Shown here: positions 11,717 to 23,200 of the stretch, in pieces
How the letters are laid out: each line of letters begins with the position of its first letter
How positions within the stretch are numbered: the stretch's first letter is position 1
Source: Ichthyophis bannanicus
Lineage: Eukaryota; Chordata; Amphibia; Gymnophiona; Ichthyophiidae
Assembly (NCBI GenBank): GCA_033557465.1
Contig: CM066031.1
Coordinates: 1,232,599,312-1,232,663,311, forward strand
Direction of reading: 5' to 3'
Length of the DNA stretch: 64,000 nt
The notes under the pieces: generated by a model
The model's input: only the letters and a program-made list of their open reading frames with translations
What the model was told of the DNA's origin: nothing
The model's database searches: none
Made by a program: the position numbers and the translations under genes

Positions 11717-11932
11717 CTTTTTTTTAAGTGTTAAGTCAATACTGACTCCTGGTGACACAGCAGCTCCTGAGTTTTCTTGGCAAGGAATTACTTGGAAGAA
11801 ATTGCCAGGCCATTTTTTCCAAGGCAATGAAAGATAAAGTGACTTGTCTAAGGTCACAAGAAGTGCCAGTGGGAATCAAACCTTGATCTCCTGAGTATTA
11901 GGCTGTTGCTCTAACCACTAGACTACTTCTCC
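11717..11932 (-). mobile_element. tRNA-derived SINE with RTE-like 3' end
   Basis: On the minus strand the element opens with TAGTCTAGTGGTTAGAGC (box A-like) and has GGTTTGATTCC (box B, complement at 11872-11882), spaced as in a tRNA-type pol III promoter. A MIR-like phrase (cttgtgaccttagacaag) follows, then a tail: ttgccaagaaaactc, tcaccaggagtcagtattga, cttaacacttaaaaa. That tail matches the 5S SINE at 2015-2253 and the fragment at 33845-33912, which looks like an RTE-type LINE 3' end. It lies inside an older CR1 copy. Confidence 0.75.
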
Positions 11933-12220
11933 ACTTTGCCTTAACACCCTTATACTTATACCTTAGGTTTTTGCAGCCCAAATGCATTAACTATTAGCTG
12001 CCAAATTTTTGACCATTCTTTAAGTTGTGCCAGATTCTTCCCCATGTTATCCATACACTGTTGCATATTGTATTTTGGTATCATCCTCAAAGAGGCATAC
12101 CTTTCTCAACAGGCCTTCTGCAATATCGCTTAAAAAAATATTAAAAAGACCCTGTGGCATGCCACTGAGAATGTCAGAGTGAACTCCATTTACTATTATC
12201 CTTGGTTGCCTCCCACTCAA

Positions 12221-12541
12221 TCAGTTTCTACTCCAATTAGTCATTTCAGGGTCCATCTCAAGAGCACTCATTTTATTTATTTGTCGCCAGTGCAGAACAG
12301 TGTCAAAGGCCTTGCTAAAATCTAAGTATACCACATCTAGTGCTCTCCCCCTATTCAATTCTCTGGTCACCCAGTCAAAGAAATCAATCAGATTCATCTG
12401 ACAAGATCTATTCAAGTAAAGAGATGCTGTCTTGGATCCTGTAATCCTTTGGATTCCAGAAGCCACACCCTCCATTAATTTACTCACCATAGAGGTCAGA
12501 CGAATCAGTCTGTAGTTCCCAACCTTTTCCTTACTTACCAT
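12221..12541 (-). pseudogene. CR1-type RT fragment, diverged
   Basis: A 106-residue minus-strand frame contains NYRLIRLTSMVSKLMEG (the NYRPISLTS block), an ITGSKTASLYLNRSCQMNLIDFFDWV stretch and motif A as VVYLDFSKAFDTV. These are RT palm blocks of CR1-group LINEs. The polymerase motifs B and C are missing from the frame. It belongs to the old CR1/L3 copy described around it. Confidence 0.7.
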
Positions 12542-12596
12542 GTTAGCGGGCAGGAATCATTAGAATGTGCCTGCACTGTTTGTGTTTATTAAATCC

Positions 12597-12670
12597 CTTA
12601 TTAGAATGTAAGACCTCTGGGATAAGAAAGTATCTACCATACCTGAATGTAACTCTCTGAGAAAAGCATG
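12597..12670 (+). mobile_element. 3' half of a tRNA-derived (MIR/CORE-like) SINE
   Basis: The phrase attagaatgtaagacctctg, then atctaccatacctgaatgta, matches the same part of the SINE at 49684-49994 (tagattgtgagaccttcagg). No box A or B is present, so this is a 5'-truncated copy. Confidence 0.5.
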
Positions 12671-12751
12671 AGCTAAACATCAGAAGCCGGTGAGCTACAG
12701 GGGAGAGTGCCTTTATGGGAACAGAAAGGAAAAGGGAGTGTGAATGGCATC

Positions 12752-12885
12752 ATAAGAACATAATATATGCCATACTGGGTCAGACCAAAGGTCCATTAAG
12801 CCCAGAATCCTGTTTTCAATTGTGGCCAACTAGGTAACAAGTACCTGTTAGTTTCCCAAAAGGTAGACAGATGCCATGTTGTTTA
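12752..12885 (-). mobile_element. Very short 5'-truncated CR1 copy (3' end only)
   Basis: The plus strand begins ataagaacataatatatgcc and continues actgggtcagaccaaaggtc, the complement of the CR1 3' end seen in full at 26787. Only about 130 bases were copied, typical for CR1. It is more diverged than the other CR1 pieces. Confidence 0.8.
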
Positions 12886-12889
12886 TGAA

Positions 12890-12943
12890 GTCGAGGAGTA
12901 GCCTAATAGTTAGAACAGTGCTCTTACTGTACCTGACTGTAAC
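12890..12943 (+). mobile_element. tRNA-SINE head fragment, internally deleted
   Basis: gaggagtagcctaatagtta then gaacagtgctc is a box-A-type tRNA head. It is followed directly by ctgtacctgactgtaac, the far 3' part of the same kind of SINE, so most of the body is missing. Confidence 0.45.
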
Positions 12944-13200
12944 TTTATTTATTTATTTGTGATTTTTAGATACCGCACTATTTATTATCAGCGCGGTTTA
13001 CAAGTAACCATAATTATACAATGTATAACAGTCTAACATTGACATTTACAAAGAACAGGAAAATTAACATGGTGAACAAGCGAACTATATACATTATGTA
13101 CAAATTAGTATAATGGTAGACATGTTTGTCTAGTTACTACAGTATGTACAAATTAGCATACTGGTCAACATGTTTGTCTAGCTAGGGACAGGTTGACGTG
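12944..13200 (-). mobile_element. L2-like LINE 3' end with short internal duplication
   Basis: Read on the minus strand the end is gttacttgtaaaccgcgctg followed by tagtgcggtat and an aaataaataaa tail. This matches the L2 end at 48970-49054 and forms a stem (accgc/gcggt). Further in, a roughly 49-bp unit (tatgtacaaattag then catgtttgtctag) is repeated at about 13094-13140 and 13143-13190. Confidence 0.55.
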
Positions 13201-13330
13201 CCTTGAACTGCTACTAGAAAAATGTAATCTAAATACTACAAAATTATACCAAGGACAAGCAGTGAACTCCAGAAGGAAGCTCTCTAAGGCATGATGCAAG
13301 AACTATGCTGAGCATCAGAGTCGCGACTTA

Positions 13331-13500
13331 CAGGGCTGCACTTCTCAGCGGGATGTGCAGCCCCACAAGCCATCCTGCTCCTATTCCCCCTCAAGCCCTC
13401 CCCGCACAGCTACAGCAGCAGTATGGAGAAAACCGGCGGGAGCCGGGAATGGGTGGGCCGAGGCGGCAGGATGTACAGGGCCGATTCCGGTCAGAGTCTA
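13331..13500 (+). repeat. Unclassified repeat, copy 1
   Basis: ggctgcacttctcagcggga, then tgcagccccacaagcc and ctattccccc, is matched in reverse at about 28480-28562. Both copies are directly followed, in the same relative orientation, by a CR1 piece starting at a different point. I do not recognise the family. Confidence 0.5.
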
Positions 13501-13502
13501 TA

Positions 13503-13977
13503 CATCTTGAATATTGAGTGTAATTCTGGTCGCCGTATCTTAAAAAGGATATAGCGTTATTAGAAAAGGTAGATCGATTGTTTACATTATTAGAATATAT
13601 AAAGATTAGGGGACATGCAATGAAGCTACAGGGTAAACTATTTAAGACGAATAAAAGAAAATATTTTCTCACTCAACGTGTAATCAAAATCTGGAATTTG
13701 GTACCGGAGGATGTAGTAAAGGCTGTTAGTGTAGCTGGGTTTAAAAAAAGGTTTGGACAAGTTCCTGGAGGAAAGGTCCATAAACCATTATTAAGGGACC
13801 CAGGATATCAATGCTTGACCCAGTACAAGCATTGTGGAACCTGTGTCTTTTGGGGAAACTGCTAGTTACGTATGACCTAGATTGTCCATTGTTGGAAACA
13901 GGATACTGGGCTTGATGGACCTTGGTCTGACCCAGTATGGCATATCTTATGATCTTATGTTCTTATATGTTCTTTTG
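13503..13977 (+). mobile_element. 5'-truncated CR1 LINE with internal deletion
   Basis: The copy begins at tcttgaatattgagtgtaat (RT C-terminal region) and runs to the CR1 3' end (gacccagtatggcatatc, then an octamer-like tatgttctt tail). Compared with the copy at 15226-15926, about 170 bases are missing between gttattagaaaaggt and agatcgattgtttac. The encoded tail ([31 protein letters not shown]) is the C-terminus of the CR1 polymerase protein. Not functional. Confidence 0.85.
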
Positions 13978-14119
13978 GTTTTCTGGGCTTCTCCAAATCT
14001 GTCATGGTCCAACCAAGCCTGGGCACCTTGATCTTGAATTCAAAATTAACAGGATTTTTTTTTGTTATTTTATATCTTTCCTCCTTGTCATTAACCTGGT
14101 CATAGCACTGACCAAATAA

Positions 14120-14190
14120 ACTTGGTATGCAAATATTATGCAAATGAGCTAGTGCGGTTATGCATATATATATATATATGCAAATGAGGC
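14120..14190. repeat. Cluster of ATGCAAAT octamers with AT microsatellite
   Basis: ATGCAAAT occurs at 14127-14134, 14138-14145 and 14178-14185, the last preceded by a (TA)n run and followed by gaggccctac. The same arrangement (octamers, then gaggcccc) is found at 39754-39791, just inside the left end of the Harbinger block. This is probably a sub-terminal piece of a related element. Confidence 0.55.
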
Positions 14191-14527
14191 CCTACAGTAA
14201 GTTTCCGCATACGTCCCCACATCCTCCTTGGGCCACCTTTGTACATGGAACCATTGGCCCAGCTTAGTAAGCATGTCCCTAGGTGTTCACAATGATGGCT
14301 GTTATCTTCTTCAGTAATACAGAGTTTTGCGTGTGTCTTGGAATAAAATATCTTAGTAGCCTAATAAACTCCTCCAGGGCTGGAGTTCAACACTAAGAAA
14401 TGTGTACCCACCACACCTCTTTCACTGCGCCACTCATTGGATTTATGCAGTTTCTGTTTTTTCATTTTTAAATTGGTCTCAGAGGATTACTACTGTTGTT
14501 ACTATCCCTAGTAATAATGCAACCAAA

Positions 14528-14969
14528 GGGGGTCTTTTACTAACAGGCACTAAAGTGTTGCACCTAACACACCAATAGCACCAAGACCATGGCATGTTAG
14601 GATCAACACCCACGTGTTAACTGTCGGAAGTGTGGAAAACATTTCTCAGGTAGTTAACGCAGAGACCTGACCCATAGCGCTTGCTGTATTAGTGTAGCTG
14701 CACCTAAAGTAACACTATCTACTACGATGGCATTAGGTGAACCCAAGCTAATTCATTTAGCGCACACTGTGAACACAGCACTAACTGTGCCGAGCTCACC
14801 ACACCCACTCTCCGCCCCTATCCTGCCCTTCCTGCAGGTTGCATAATTGGTGCAAAAATCATCCGGCACTGTCATAGCCCTGCACTACTTAGCAATGCAC
14901 CTCCCAGCATGCCTTTAGCATGCATCAGAACATGTGTTTCCAGCTAGCAAGCATTAGTAAAAGACCTCC
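14528..14969. mobile_element. MITE with 16-bp terminal inverted repeats
   Basis: Left end GGGGGTCTTTTACTAA (14528-14543) pairs with right end TTAGTAAAAGACCTCC (14954-14969), 15 of 16 matching. About 440 bp, no coding capacity, with phrases such as taacacaccaatagc inside. End sequence resembles the elements at 30280-31565 and 39716. The target-site duplication is not clear, so the superfamily (Harbinger is my guess) is open. Confidence 0.75.
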
Positions 14970-15225
14970 AAAATGACTTTTACTTAGGAACTCAGAACTC
15001 CCAACACATTTCTTAAAACAGTATGAAATATGAGAAACTTGCCTAGGTTACTTAATGATGACCTGTTCTTGCTTTTGCAGATATGAAGTCAATTATTTCA
15101 TGCTCATCTGAGATTCTAACCAGACTAAAGAGATGACCTTGTAACACTGTTGAATATGAATAGTTTTTCAGTAATTTTTAGCAAGAGAAACGTTTTTGCC
15201 CCGAGTCACAATGCAATGTTTCAGT

Positions 15226-15926
15226 TAGGTAGGAAAGGAATGGAAAATAAAACAAAAGATATTATAATGCCTCTATATCGTTCCATGGTGAGACCACACC
15301 TTGAATATTGTGTGCAATTCTGGTCGCCGTATCTTAAAAAGGATATAGCGTTATTAGAAAAGGTTCAGAGAAGAGCCAACAAAATGGTAAAGGGGATGGA
15401 AGGATACTCCTATGAAGAAAAGGCTAAAAAGGTTAGGGCTCTTTAACCTGGAAAAGAGACGGCTGAGGGGAGATATGATAGAAGTCTATAAATTATTGAA
15501 TGGAATGGAACGAGTAAACGTAGATCGATTGTTTACGTTATCAGAATATAGAAAGACTAGGGGACATGCAATGAAGCTACAGGGTAAACTATTTAAGACT
15601 AATAAAAGAAAATATTTTTTCACTCAACGTGTAATCAAACTTTGGAATTTGTTACCAGAGAATGTAGTAAAGGCTGTTAGTGTAGCTGGGTTTAAAAAAG
15701 GTTTGGACAAGTTCCTGGAGGAAAGGTCCATAAACCATTATTAAGAAGGGACCCAGGATATCAATGCTTGAGCCAGTACAAGCATTGTGGAACCTGTGTC
15801 TTTTGGGGAAACTGCTAGGTACGTGTGACCTAGATTGGCCACTGTTGGAAACAGGACACTGGGCTTGATGGACCTTGGTCTGACCCAGTATGGCATATCT
15901 TATGTTCTTATGTTCTTCAGCATGGA
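15226..15926 (+). mobile_element. 5'-truncated CR1 LINE
   Basis: It starts within the RT-thumb coding region at [27 protein letters not shown] and continues through [22 protein letters not shown], one +1 frame break near 15425, then [19 protein letters not shown] and the C-terminal [16 protein letters not shown] block to a stop near 15744. After this comes a roughly 170-base 3' UTR and a tail of the form atcttatgttcttatgttctt. CR1 elements usually end in such short octamer repeats rather than poly(A). Close in sequence to the copies at 24361 and 26787. Confidence 0.9.
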
Positions 15927-17934
15927 TGTAGTTTGAAATCTCCAGAGGTAAATTGCACTCACCAGTGTGTTCGGTTATGCAAATCTCGAGATTCCTGTCT
16001 TCAGTATTATCATTACCCATTTCTTGAGTCAAATGTTTGCAGCTTTCATTTAATGTTTTGCTACTTATCTATAGCTTTTCTTGTTTCCTCTCAGCTGAGT
16101 TAACCTCTCATTTAAGCCAAGTGCTGCAGCATCAACCAGTGGAAAAAATAACTAACTTCTCCTCTGCAGTGATGGCAACATGTTCAAAATCAAATATCCA
16201 TTTATTTATTTATTCAGACAGTTTTGTATAGCACCTTATCCTTCAATCAAAGTGGTCACAACACAATTGGGGGATACATTAACACGAGGGGATATGAGCC
16301 ACAGACACTAATACTTACAGGGAACATGGGCAATGCAGTATTCCTTCTGCTTTTCCTTTTGGGAGAATTTAGTTCAATCCTGATCTGTTCAGAGATTTCC
16401 TCATGTCACTCATGATACAAGCTGAAACAATCTTGCCTTCTTTTCATATTCAGAAGTTTCCATTCCAACAGTGAGGTGCTGAAGAAGTCTGACCGCATGC
16501 TATAGAACAGTCCAGACCATTACCTGCCCTGATGAAGTCTCTCATGCAAGGCTGTATGCCTCTGAAGCTGTCACACTGTCTTTGTTTCTGAGCTATGTGA
16601 GGAGTGTTTCAAGGGCATAGTATCTTCCTTCTAGATGATATCAAAGAACCTTAATGGTGGTGCTAAAGCGCTCTCAGTGCAGCCATGACAACTGTGTGGC
16701 AAAGTGGGTAATATGTTGATTAGGTACAGATTGGCACAAAACCTAAAAATAGCAAAAAGACACTGTAGCATAGCAAAAATGACAACAGTATCCCAGATGA
16801 TTTAGCAGCATCTGGGATGACTAGATTCGAGCAGTGACTGCTGCCGGACATGAAGAGAGCTTCTTGCTTCTTGGTTAATACTCTGTGCTGCTTTTGTACG
16901 CATTGTCATTTGTCCTTCATTATGTTTCCGTTGTCATAGCTGAGTTCTCCCTTCATTGACTCTAACCTTAAAGTGTTAAAGGTGGGCCAAGAGTACCATA
17001 TTACACTTCACTAGGAATGGTTTACAAACAAGGAATCCAGAAGAATGCTCTCTAACCCAGTGTTTCACACGCAACGTGCCATCAAGTCTGAACAGCAAAT
17101 GGTCCCTTCTCTCCGCACTTTGCAGCAGCTTTTACATGGTGGAATCTCTTTTCTGAGCACATATGTAGTCATGCATGTCTCTTCGACCTACTTACAGCAT
17201 GATTCCCGGAGTGTGGGCATTAATGGGCAGCAAGAAGGGCATGGATAGCTAGGCACAGCATTGTGTGACTCCCTCAGACTTTTGGGAGCAGCATCAATGA
17301 CAAACGTCTGGCAACATCAACCTAGGTAATGGGTAGAGCTGTCTAACTGCACTACATAGGCTTCTGTTTTCTCTTGTATTTACATATAGAGGGAGATCTG
17401 GGGCCTGGGGATGGGGAGATCTGCTCATGGGCTAGAGGGAAGAGGAGTCCATGGATGAACTTAACGTAGGGAAGGAGCAGGAGGCTATGCAAGGAAAGTA
17501 TCTGGGGCAAGTGATGTCCTCAGCATAAATGAGGGAATCAGAAGATAGCAGAATGAGAACAGAGGAGGACCCTGAGATGACTCCTCTCTCCGTAGGATCA
17601 GAAGGTAGCTGAAGGAAGTGTTACTGGAAAATTGTTAAAACTGTGGGCAGCCCACAAGTGCATTGTGTAATTCATCCTCCACTGCGAGAGGAACTGTGAA
17701 AATGGCAGGGGAAATTCTTGGAAAAGGACTGGAGGAATAAAACCAGCAGCAGTTAACTTGTTGCAGTATGTATGCATGTCTGTCTTTTATATATCTCTGT
17801 CTATATATCTTAACCTGGTGGTATCAGGAAGCTAGTGGGCTCTCTTGTCTGACACAGGCAGTCAGTTTATTTCTAAAGCCTAGGTTAGAAATCTTTATCT
17901 TTATTTGGAAATTTGATTACCACTTAGTACTTAC
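15927..17934. other. Gene-free stretch before the second LINE
   Basis: No convincing protein frame. At 16196-16235 an atttatttatttattcaga run followed by tttgtatagcacctta could be the end of a LINE or SINE in minus orientation. The rest (16240-17934) shows no recognised repeat. Confidence 0.5.
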
Positions 17935-18701
17935 ACGAGTAAGCGGTCCCCCTCGGAGCCTGGTTCAATGGCTTGGCGGGCTCTTTGGAGGCTGGAAAAC
18001 CGCGGGGATCGCCCCTGGAATGTGGCCTGCTGAATGCCTCTACTCGTCGATGGATTTGGGCCTGACTGATCCCGCGGCTAACATCTGAGCCCTACGCGGG
18101 TTTAAATATCATTGGAGCGGAGCCCTGCAAGATCGAGCGGCTGCTTCTCGGGCGCTGCATTGTGGAACGAGCGGCAGCCCGTTGGTCAGAGGGGGCAACT
18201 ACTCCCAGCGCTGAGGCCTCTGCATGTGCCGCCGAAACCTTGCCTGTGAGGCCTGCGGAGACGGCGTGGAGACGGCGTGGCAACTGCCGGCGTTTGCTAT
18301 CTTCTCCTGCTATTGCGAATCACCCCGAGGGGGGTAAGTTTGAACGTCAACTTTCTCCTCTCCTACACTTTGGCTTGCATCTGGAGCTGGTGACAGGGGC
18401 TATATTCTAGCAGCTTGGTGTCCTGCCGAAGCCTATATCCCCCCTGAGTGGACCTTGGGGGCCCTGTTAAATACTTGTTACCCTGGGAGGGCTGAGGCAG
18501 CTTTTTCCTACTGCCTCACTGTCTATCCAGTGCCCTATGCTTTGCTGACATTGCTTGTACCCGTCTCCTGACACTGTGAGGTGGTGACTGCGCTGCGGAT
18601 TTGTGAGAACCCGGACGCCGCTGTCTCCTTGGTGTCCCCATTTTTGCTGACATTGGATACATCTCTCTCCTACCACTGTGTGTCTTTGGTGACTTTGTGA
18701 G

Positions 18702-19508
18702 ATGGCTGCTAAAGCCAAAAGTTCAGAAACCCAGGAAGGGATGCGCTCCTCCCAGCGCTTGCAGAGCAAGTCCGGAGCCCCAAGTAGTTCACACGAACAA
18801 CCCCTCCCATCAGGTTCTGATGATGAGACTGTCAGCGAGGAGGACTTGGATCCGCATAAACAACTCTCCTCGGCTCAACTCAAACAAGAACTCCGTAGGG
18901 GCTTTGCGGAATTAGCTAATGAGTTTCGTGCGCTACGGGAGGACCTGATGAAAGATGTCGCCGAGCTCAGGACCGACGTCAAGGAACTGGGAGCCCGCGT
19001 AGAAGACGTGGAGACCAAACTGGTAGAACAAGATGGGACTTTGATGGATTTACAATGTGCTTTAGACCGGCAACATGCGCAAGCAATGGAACTGACCTAT
19101 AAAACTGATGACATTGAAGACCGTTCCCGCCGCAACAATGTGCGTTTCCGTGGGATCCCAGAGGCGGTAGGGGGCGGAGAAGACCTACCAACTGTACTTA
19201 AATTGCTGATAGTGGAATTGCTCTCGACGGAGGACTTGGCTGCACACGCCTCTGGTATGGAAATTGAACGAGTTCACCGCGCTTTGGGGAAACCCCCCAA
19301 TAACCAACCGCGTGATGTCATCGTGAGATTTCTGCGCTACTCTGATGCTGAGCTCCTTATCTGTCGAGGCCGGGAGAAAAAGACGGTCCGATTTCAGGAC
19401 GCGATAGTGTCCATTTACCAGGACCTCTCGACGTTCACCCTGGCGCGGCGGAGAGAGATGAAGCCAGTCTCAGCGGTCCTGAACAGCAAGGGGATTCGCT
19501 ATTCTTGA
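18702..19508 (+). CDS. LINE ORF1 protein (Transposase_22/L1 ORF1p-like), open
   Basis: A 268-residue frame from an ATG in strong context (gagATGG). The N-terminus is Ser/Gln-rich and acidic (SDDETVSEEDLDP, residues about 39-51). A long coiled coil follows from about residue 60 to 130 with heptads such as ELRTDVKELGARVEDVETKL. The core opens with TDDIEDRSRRNNVRFRGIPE (about 133-152) and ends with a basic C-terminal domain (ARRREMKPV). This is the L1-type RNA-binding chaperone that forms an RNP with its own transcript. No frame breaks are visible, although ORF2 of the same element is dead. The stop is at 19506-19508, shortly after GIRYS, which is a little earlier than in the other LINE's ORF1, so a slightly shortened C-terminus is possible. 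Confidence 0.8.
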   Translation: MAAKAKSSETQEGMRSSQRLQSKSGAPSSSHEQPLPSGSDDETVSEEDLDPHKQLSSAQLKQELRRGFAELANEFRALREDLMKDVAELRTDVKELGARVEDVETKLVEQDGTLMDLQCALDRQHAQAMELTYKTDDIEDRSRRNNVRFRGIPEAVGGGEDLPTVLKLLIVELLSTEDLAAHASGMEIERVHRALGKPPNNQPRDVIVRFLRYSDAELLICRGREKKTVRFQDAIVSIYQDLSTFTLARRREMKPVSAVLNSKGIRYS

Positions 19509-20254
19509 TCCTTCCCATTTAGGATGAACTTTCTTTTGGGCAACAAAAAGATCTCTGCAAAAGATTACACTGAAGCTTGGTGAGCCCTTCGCCAGGCGGG
19601 TTTAGTAGATGACAATGCTCAGCCTCATCCGCCTCCCCCTAAGCCCCAGCACTCCAGGTGGACTCGGGTGGGCAAGTCCACTTGATCTTTTTTTGTGGAC
19701 TTGAGGAGCTCCTCTTATTTTTTCTTTTTTAGGGAGTCTCAATTTGTGGGTCCCCTGATTTTTGGATAGGTGGTGGTGGGAATTAGATTGGGGTCCCTCC
19801 ATTTTTGATACATGGGGGGCGGCTGATGATCTGCAAACGTTTTGTTGATGTTATTGCTTTGATAGAGGGGCATGGTGAGCTTGATGATCCGGGGGAGGTG
19901 GAGGAGTAGTGGGGAGTATGTTTTTCTCTGTTTTTCACTGTTTAGGTTGAAATTTTGCCTTGAGGGGTTCTGGGGGGTTCGGGGTTTGTGGTCAATTTAC
20001 TGTGTCCTGTAATAATTTAAACAGGCAGGTGGTATTGACGGGAAGGGGGGGGGAGATGGGTGAGAGGGGAGGCTCTTTTTCAATATGGAATTGGGGGGTG
20101 TGCTTGGGCTTGGGAGGAGGGACTATGGCTCTTGTTCCTGGAAGGTGGAATGGGTGGGCCCGACTCACTAATTCCCCGGGTTTGATGGGGGGGGAGCTAC
20201 CACTGGGACCTTCTGGATAGCAGGCGGCAGCGAGGGAGTGAATTGTAATTGCTA

Positions 20255-23200
20255 ATGGTGCGCTTTATCTCTTTGAATGTTAAGGGCCTTAATTCCCCGA
20301 GGAAGAGGTCCCTGCTGTTCTCAGAATTGCGCACTTTGCAGGGGGACATTGTTTACTTACAGGAGACCCATCTTCAGAACTGTAAGCAGGGCTGGCTAAA
20401 GAGGTCCCCGTATACTGAGGTGCGGGTGGCCTCAGATGCACAGGGACGGAAGAAGCGGGGAGTGGCCTTACTATTTCATCAGAGCCTCTCTCTCCAGATA
20501 GAGGAGATAAAGCAAGATGCTCTGGGGAGGTGGCTTTTCTTGAATATCCGTTTAGAAGGGCACTTGATAACCTTAGCTAATGTTTACGCTCCCAATACAG
20601 GTCAGGGGGCCTTCTTTGCACGATTGAAAGCCTTACTGGCGGATTTTGCAAGGGGTCCTATTGTTCTGGGGGGGGACTGTAACACGCACCTGGTGCCTCA
20701 CCTGGATTCCACAAGTCGCGCTGGGGGACGAGTGGGGGGGTCGGCAAGAGCCCTACAGCGTCTTATGCTCGACTTAGGTTTGAGAGACGTCTGGAGGGAC
20801 ACCCATGGGGGGGGGAAAGAGGCTATACGTACTATTCTCTGGTCCATCAGGTTCACACTCGCATTGACTATTTTCTATTGGATCAGCGCCTGATGGACAG
20901 GAGAGTGAAGGCTGGACATGGAGCGCTGACTTGGTCAGATCATGCCCCGTGTTGGCTTGCTCTTCCGGCTGGATTGTAAAGTGAGCACCATCGGCTTTGG
21001 CGCTTAGACGTGCGGTTTCTACGGCGGCAGGGTGCAGTGCAGGACCATGTCCGCTTTATCACGGAATTTTTTGAGCTTAACAATTCTGGGGATGTTCCTC
21101 TCCCCACGGTGTGGGATGCTTATAAGGCTACGGCTCGAGGTCAACTCATGGCGGAAGCAGCCCGCACGCGCAAAATGTGGAAGCGTGACCACGACCAGTT
21201 GGTGGAGGAGGCTACCCGCCTAGGTCTGGAACACGCCCGAACTGGTTCCCGACAGGTCCTGCGTCAGTGGCGGACTGCTCGAGCCAACTTGGATGCGTGT
21301 CTGCAGAGAGAATTAGATAATAAACGCCGGAAATTACGGCAAACTTTTTATGAGCATGGGAATAAAACAGGCCGCTTCCTAGCTTTGCGTCTTCGCCAAC
21401 AACAATCCGTGAGAGTGGTGCGCGAACTGTGCGACGCTGGGGGACGGAAGAGGGTTATTTCCCGGGAGATACGTGATCTCTTTGCTGACTTTCTGGAGCA
21501 GCTCTATAAGGCGGAGCCCTTTGAGCGGGATCGTGTGCAGGACTATTTGCGGGGGATTGGTCTGCCACATCTCTCCGACTCTGATCGGGCTCAGCTAGAT
21601 TCTGAATTAACGGTAGATGAAGTGGAAACCGCAATCCGGTGATTGAAAACTGGCAGTGCGCCAGGTAGTGATGGCTTCCCAGCAGAATATTATAAGAAGT
21701 TTAGGATACAATTAGCGCCAACCTTGACTATCTTGTTCAATGAGATCTTGGAAGGGGTCTCGTTACCGCCGTCCCTGCGCGAGGCACTGATCGTGATGAT
21801 ACCCAAGCCTGGTAAACCACTGCACGATGCGGCATCGTACCGCCCCATCTCCCTGTTAAATGCTGATGTTAAAATATTTGCCTCTGTGTTGGCGGCGCGC
21901 CTGAATCGGGTCCTTCCGGGCTTGGTTCACCCGGATCAGGTTGGATTCGTGCCAGGTCACCAGGCTGCAGACAACATTAGGCGTATGTTGCAGGTCATTC
22001 ACGTAGCCCAGTGGGAACCACAACCAGCCCTGCTGGTGGGGATTGACGCAGAAAAAGCTTTCGATCGGGTCGATTGGGAATACTTATGGTGTGTTCTGGA
22101 GACAATGGGCTTCGGCTAAAATTTTATCTGTTGGGTTCGCAGTCTTTATCAGATGCCCCAGGCGTGCGTTCGGATTAATGGGGACACTCGAGACACTTCT
22201 TGCTGGAACGGGGCACGCGACAGGGTTGCCCTCTTTCGCCCCTGCTCTTTGCACTCACGATGGAACCCTTGGCTCAGAGCTTCCGAGAACATCTAGGCTT
22301 GAGGGGGGTTCTTATTGGCCCTGCGGAATATAGGATTGCACTCTTTGCCGATGACATCATACTGTCCCTGGTGGATCCGTCCACCTCCCTTCCAGTTGCG
22401 ATGCAGTTGTTCGAAAACTATGCTCGGGTATCAGATTTTAAAATTAATTACACTAAATCGGAGATCTTGAATGTTGGGGTCCCCGGGGCGGTTTGTGCGG
22501 AGCTTCAAGCGGCTTATCCTCTTCGCTGGGTGTCTGGAGCTTTACGCTATTTAGGGGTGCATTTGACTGTGGAGAGGGCAGACCTCTTTAAGGCCAACTA
22601 TGATCCCTTGCTTCGTCTGATTCGGCGGGATCTAGAGGTTTGGAATGGCCTGCTCCTTTCCTGGTTCGGGCATATAGCCGTAGTCAAGATGGTGGTTGTT
22701 CCCCGCTTTCTCTACCTTTTTCAGGTTCTGCCGCTTCCCATCGTGCGGGCCACCCTGGCGACCTGGCAGCAGCTGCTTATGAAATTCATCTGGCATTATC
22801 GTCGCCCGCGCTTGGCGCGACAGGTTCTTTATGCCCGTACGCGCTCTGGAGGTATGGGCATGCCCAATTTACATTGGTACTACGCGGCGGCGCAATGTCG
22901 GGCGGGGGTGGAGTGGATGATTGCTGATAGCACTAAGCGATGGGTGCAACTGGAAATGAACTTGGCGGGGGGAGCCGGCTTGGGAGACTTGCTGTGGCTT
23001 GGTCCAAAACTCCGCCGTGGTAAGCGCACTAGCAATCCCTATATTCTTCATACCCTCCGTTGTTGGGACCAGCACTTTCGATCTCGCGACACGGATTTAA
23101 CTCCTTTAGCCCCTATAGTAGATAACGCCTCTTTCCCGCCGGGGTTAAGTGATATAGTCTTTCGGCAGTGGGGACATCACGGCCTTAGTCGGGTCGGACA

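Larger units (their letters stand above)
11150..12545 (-). mobile_element. Old CR1/L3-type LINE copy, split by a SINE
   Basis: Read on the minus strand this is a diverged CR1-group LINE: the RT fragment at 12541-12221 comes first, and the remaining 3' part runs to about 11150. Text such as attgtacacagtagtacaaa (plus strand) is typical of anciently derived CR1/L3 copies seen in antisense. The copy is interrupted at 11717-11932 by a tRNA-derived SINE and carries many stops. It is clearly older than the CR1 copies at 13503, 15226, 24361 and 26787. Confidence 0.65.
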
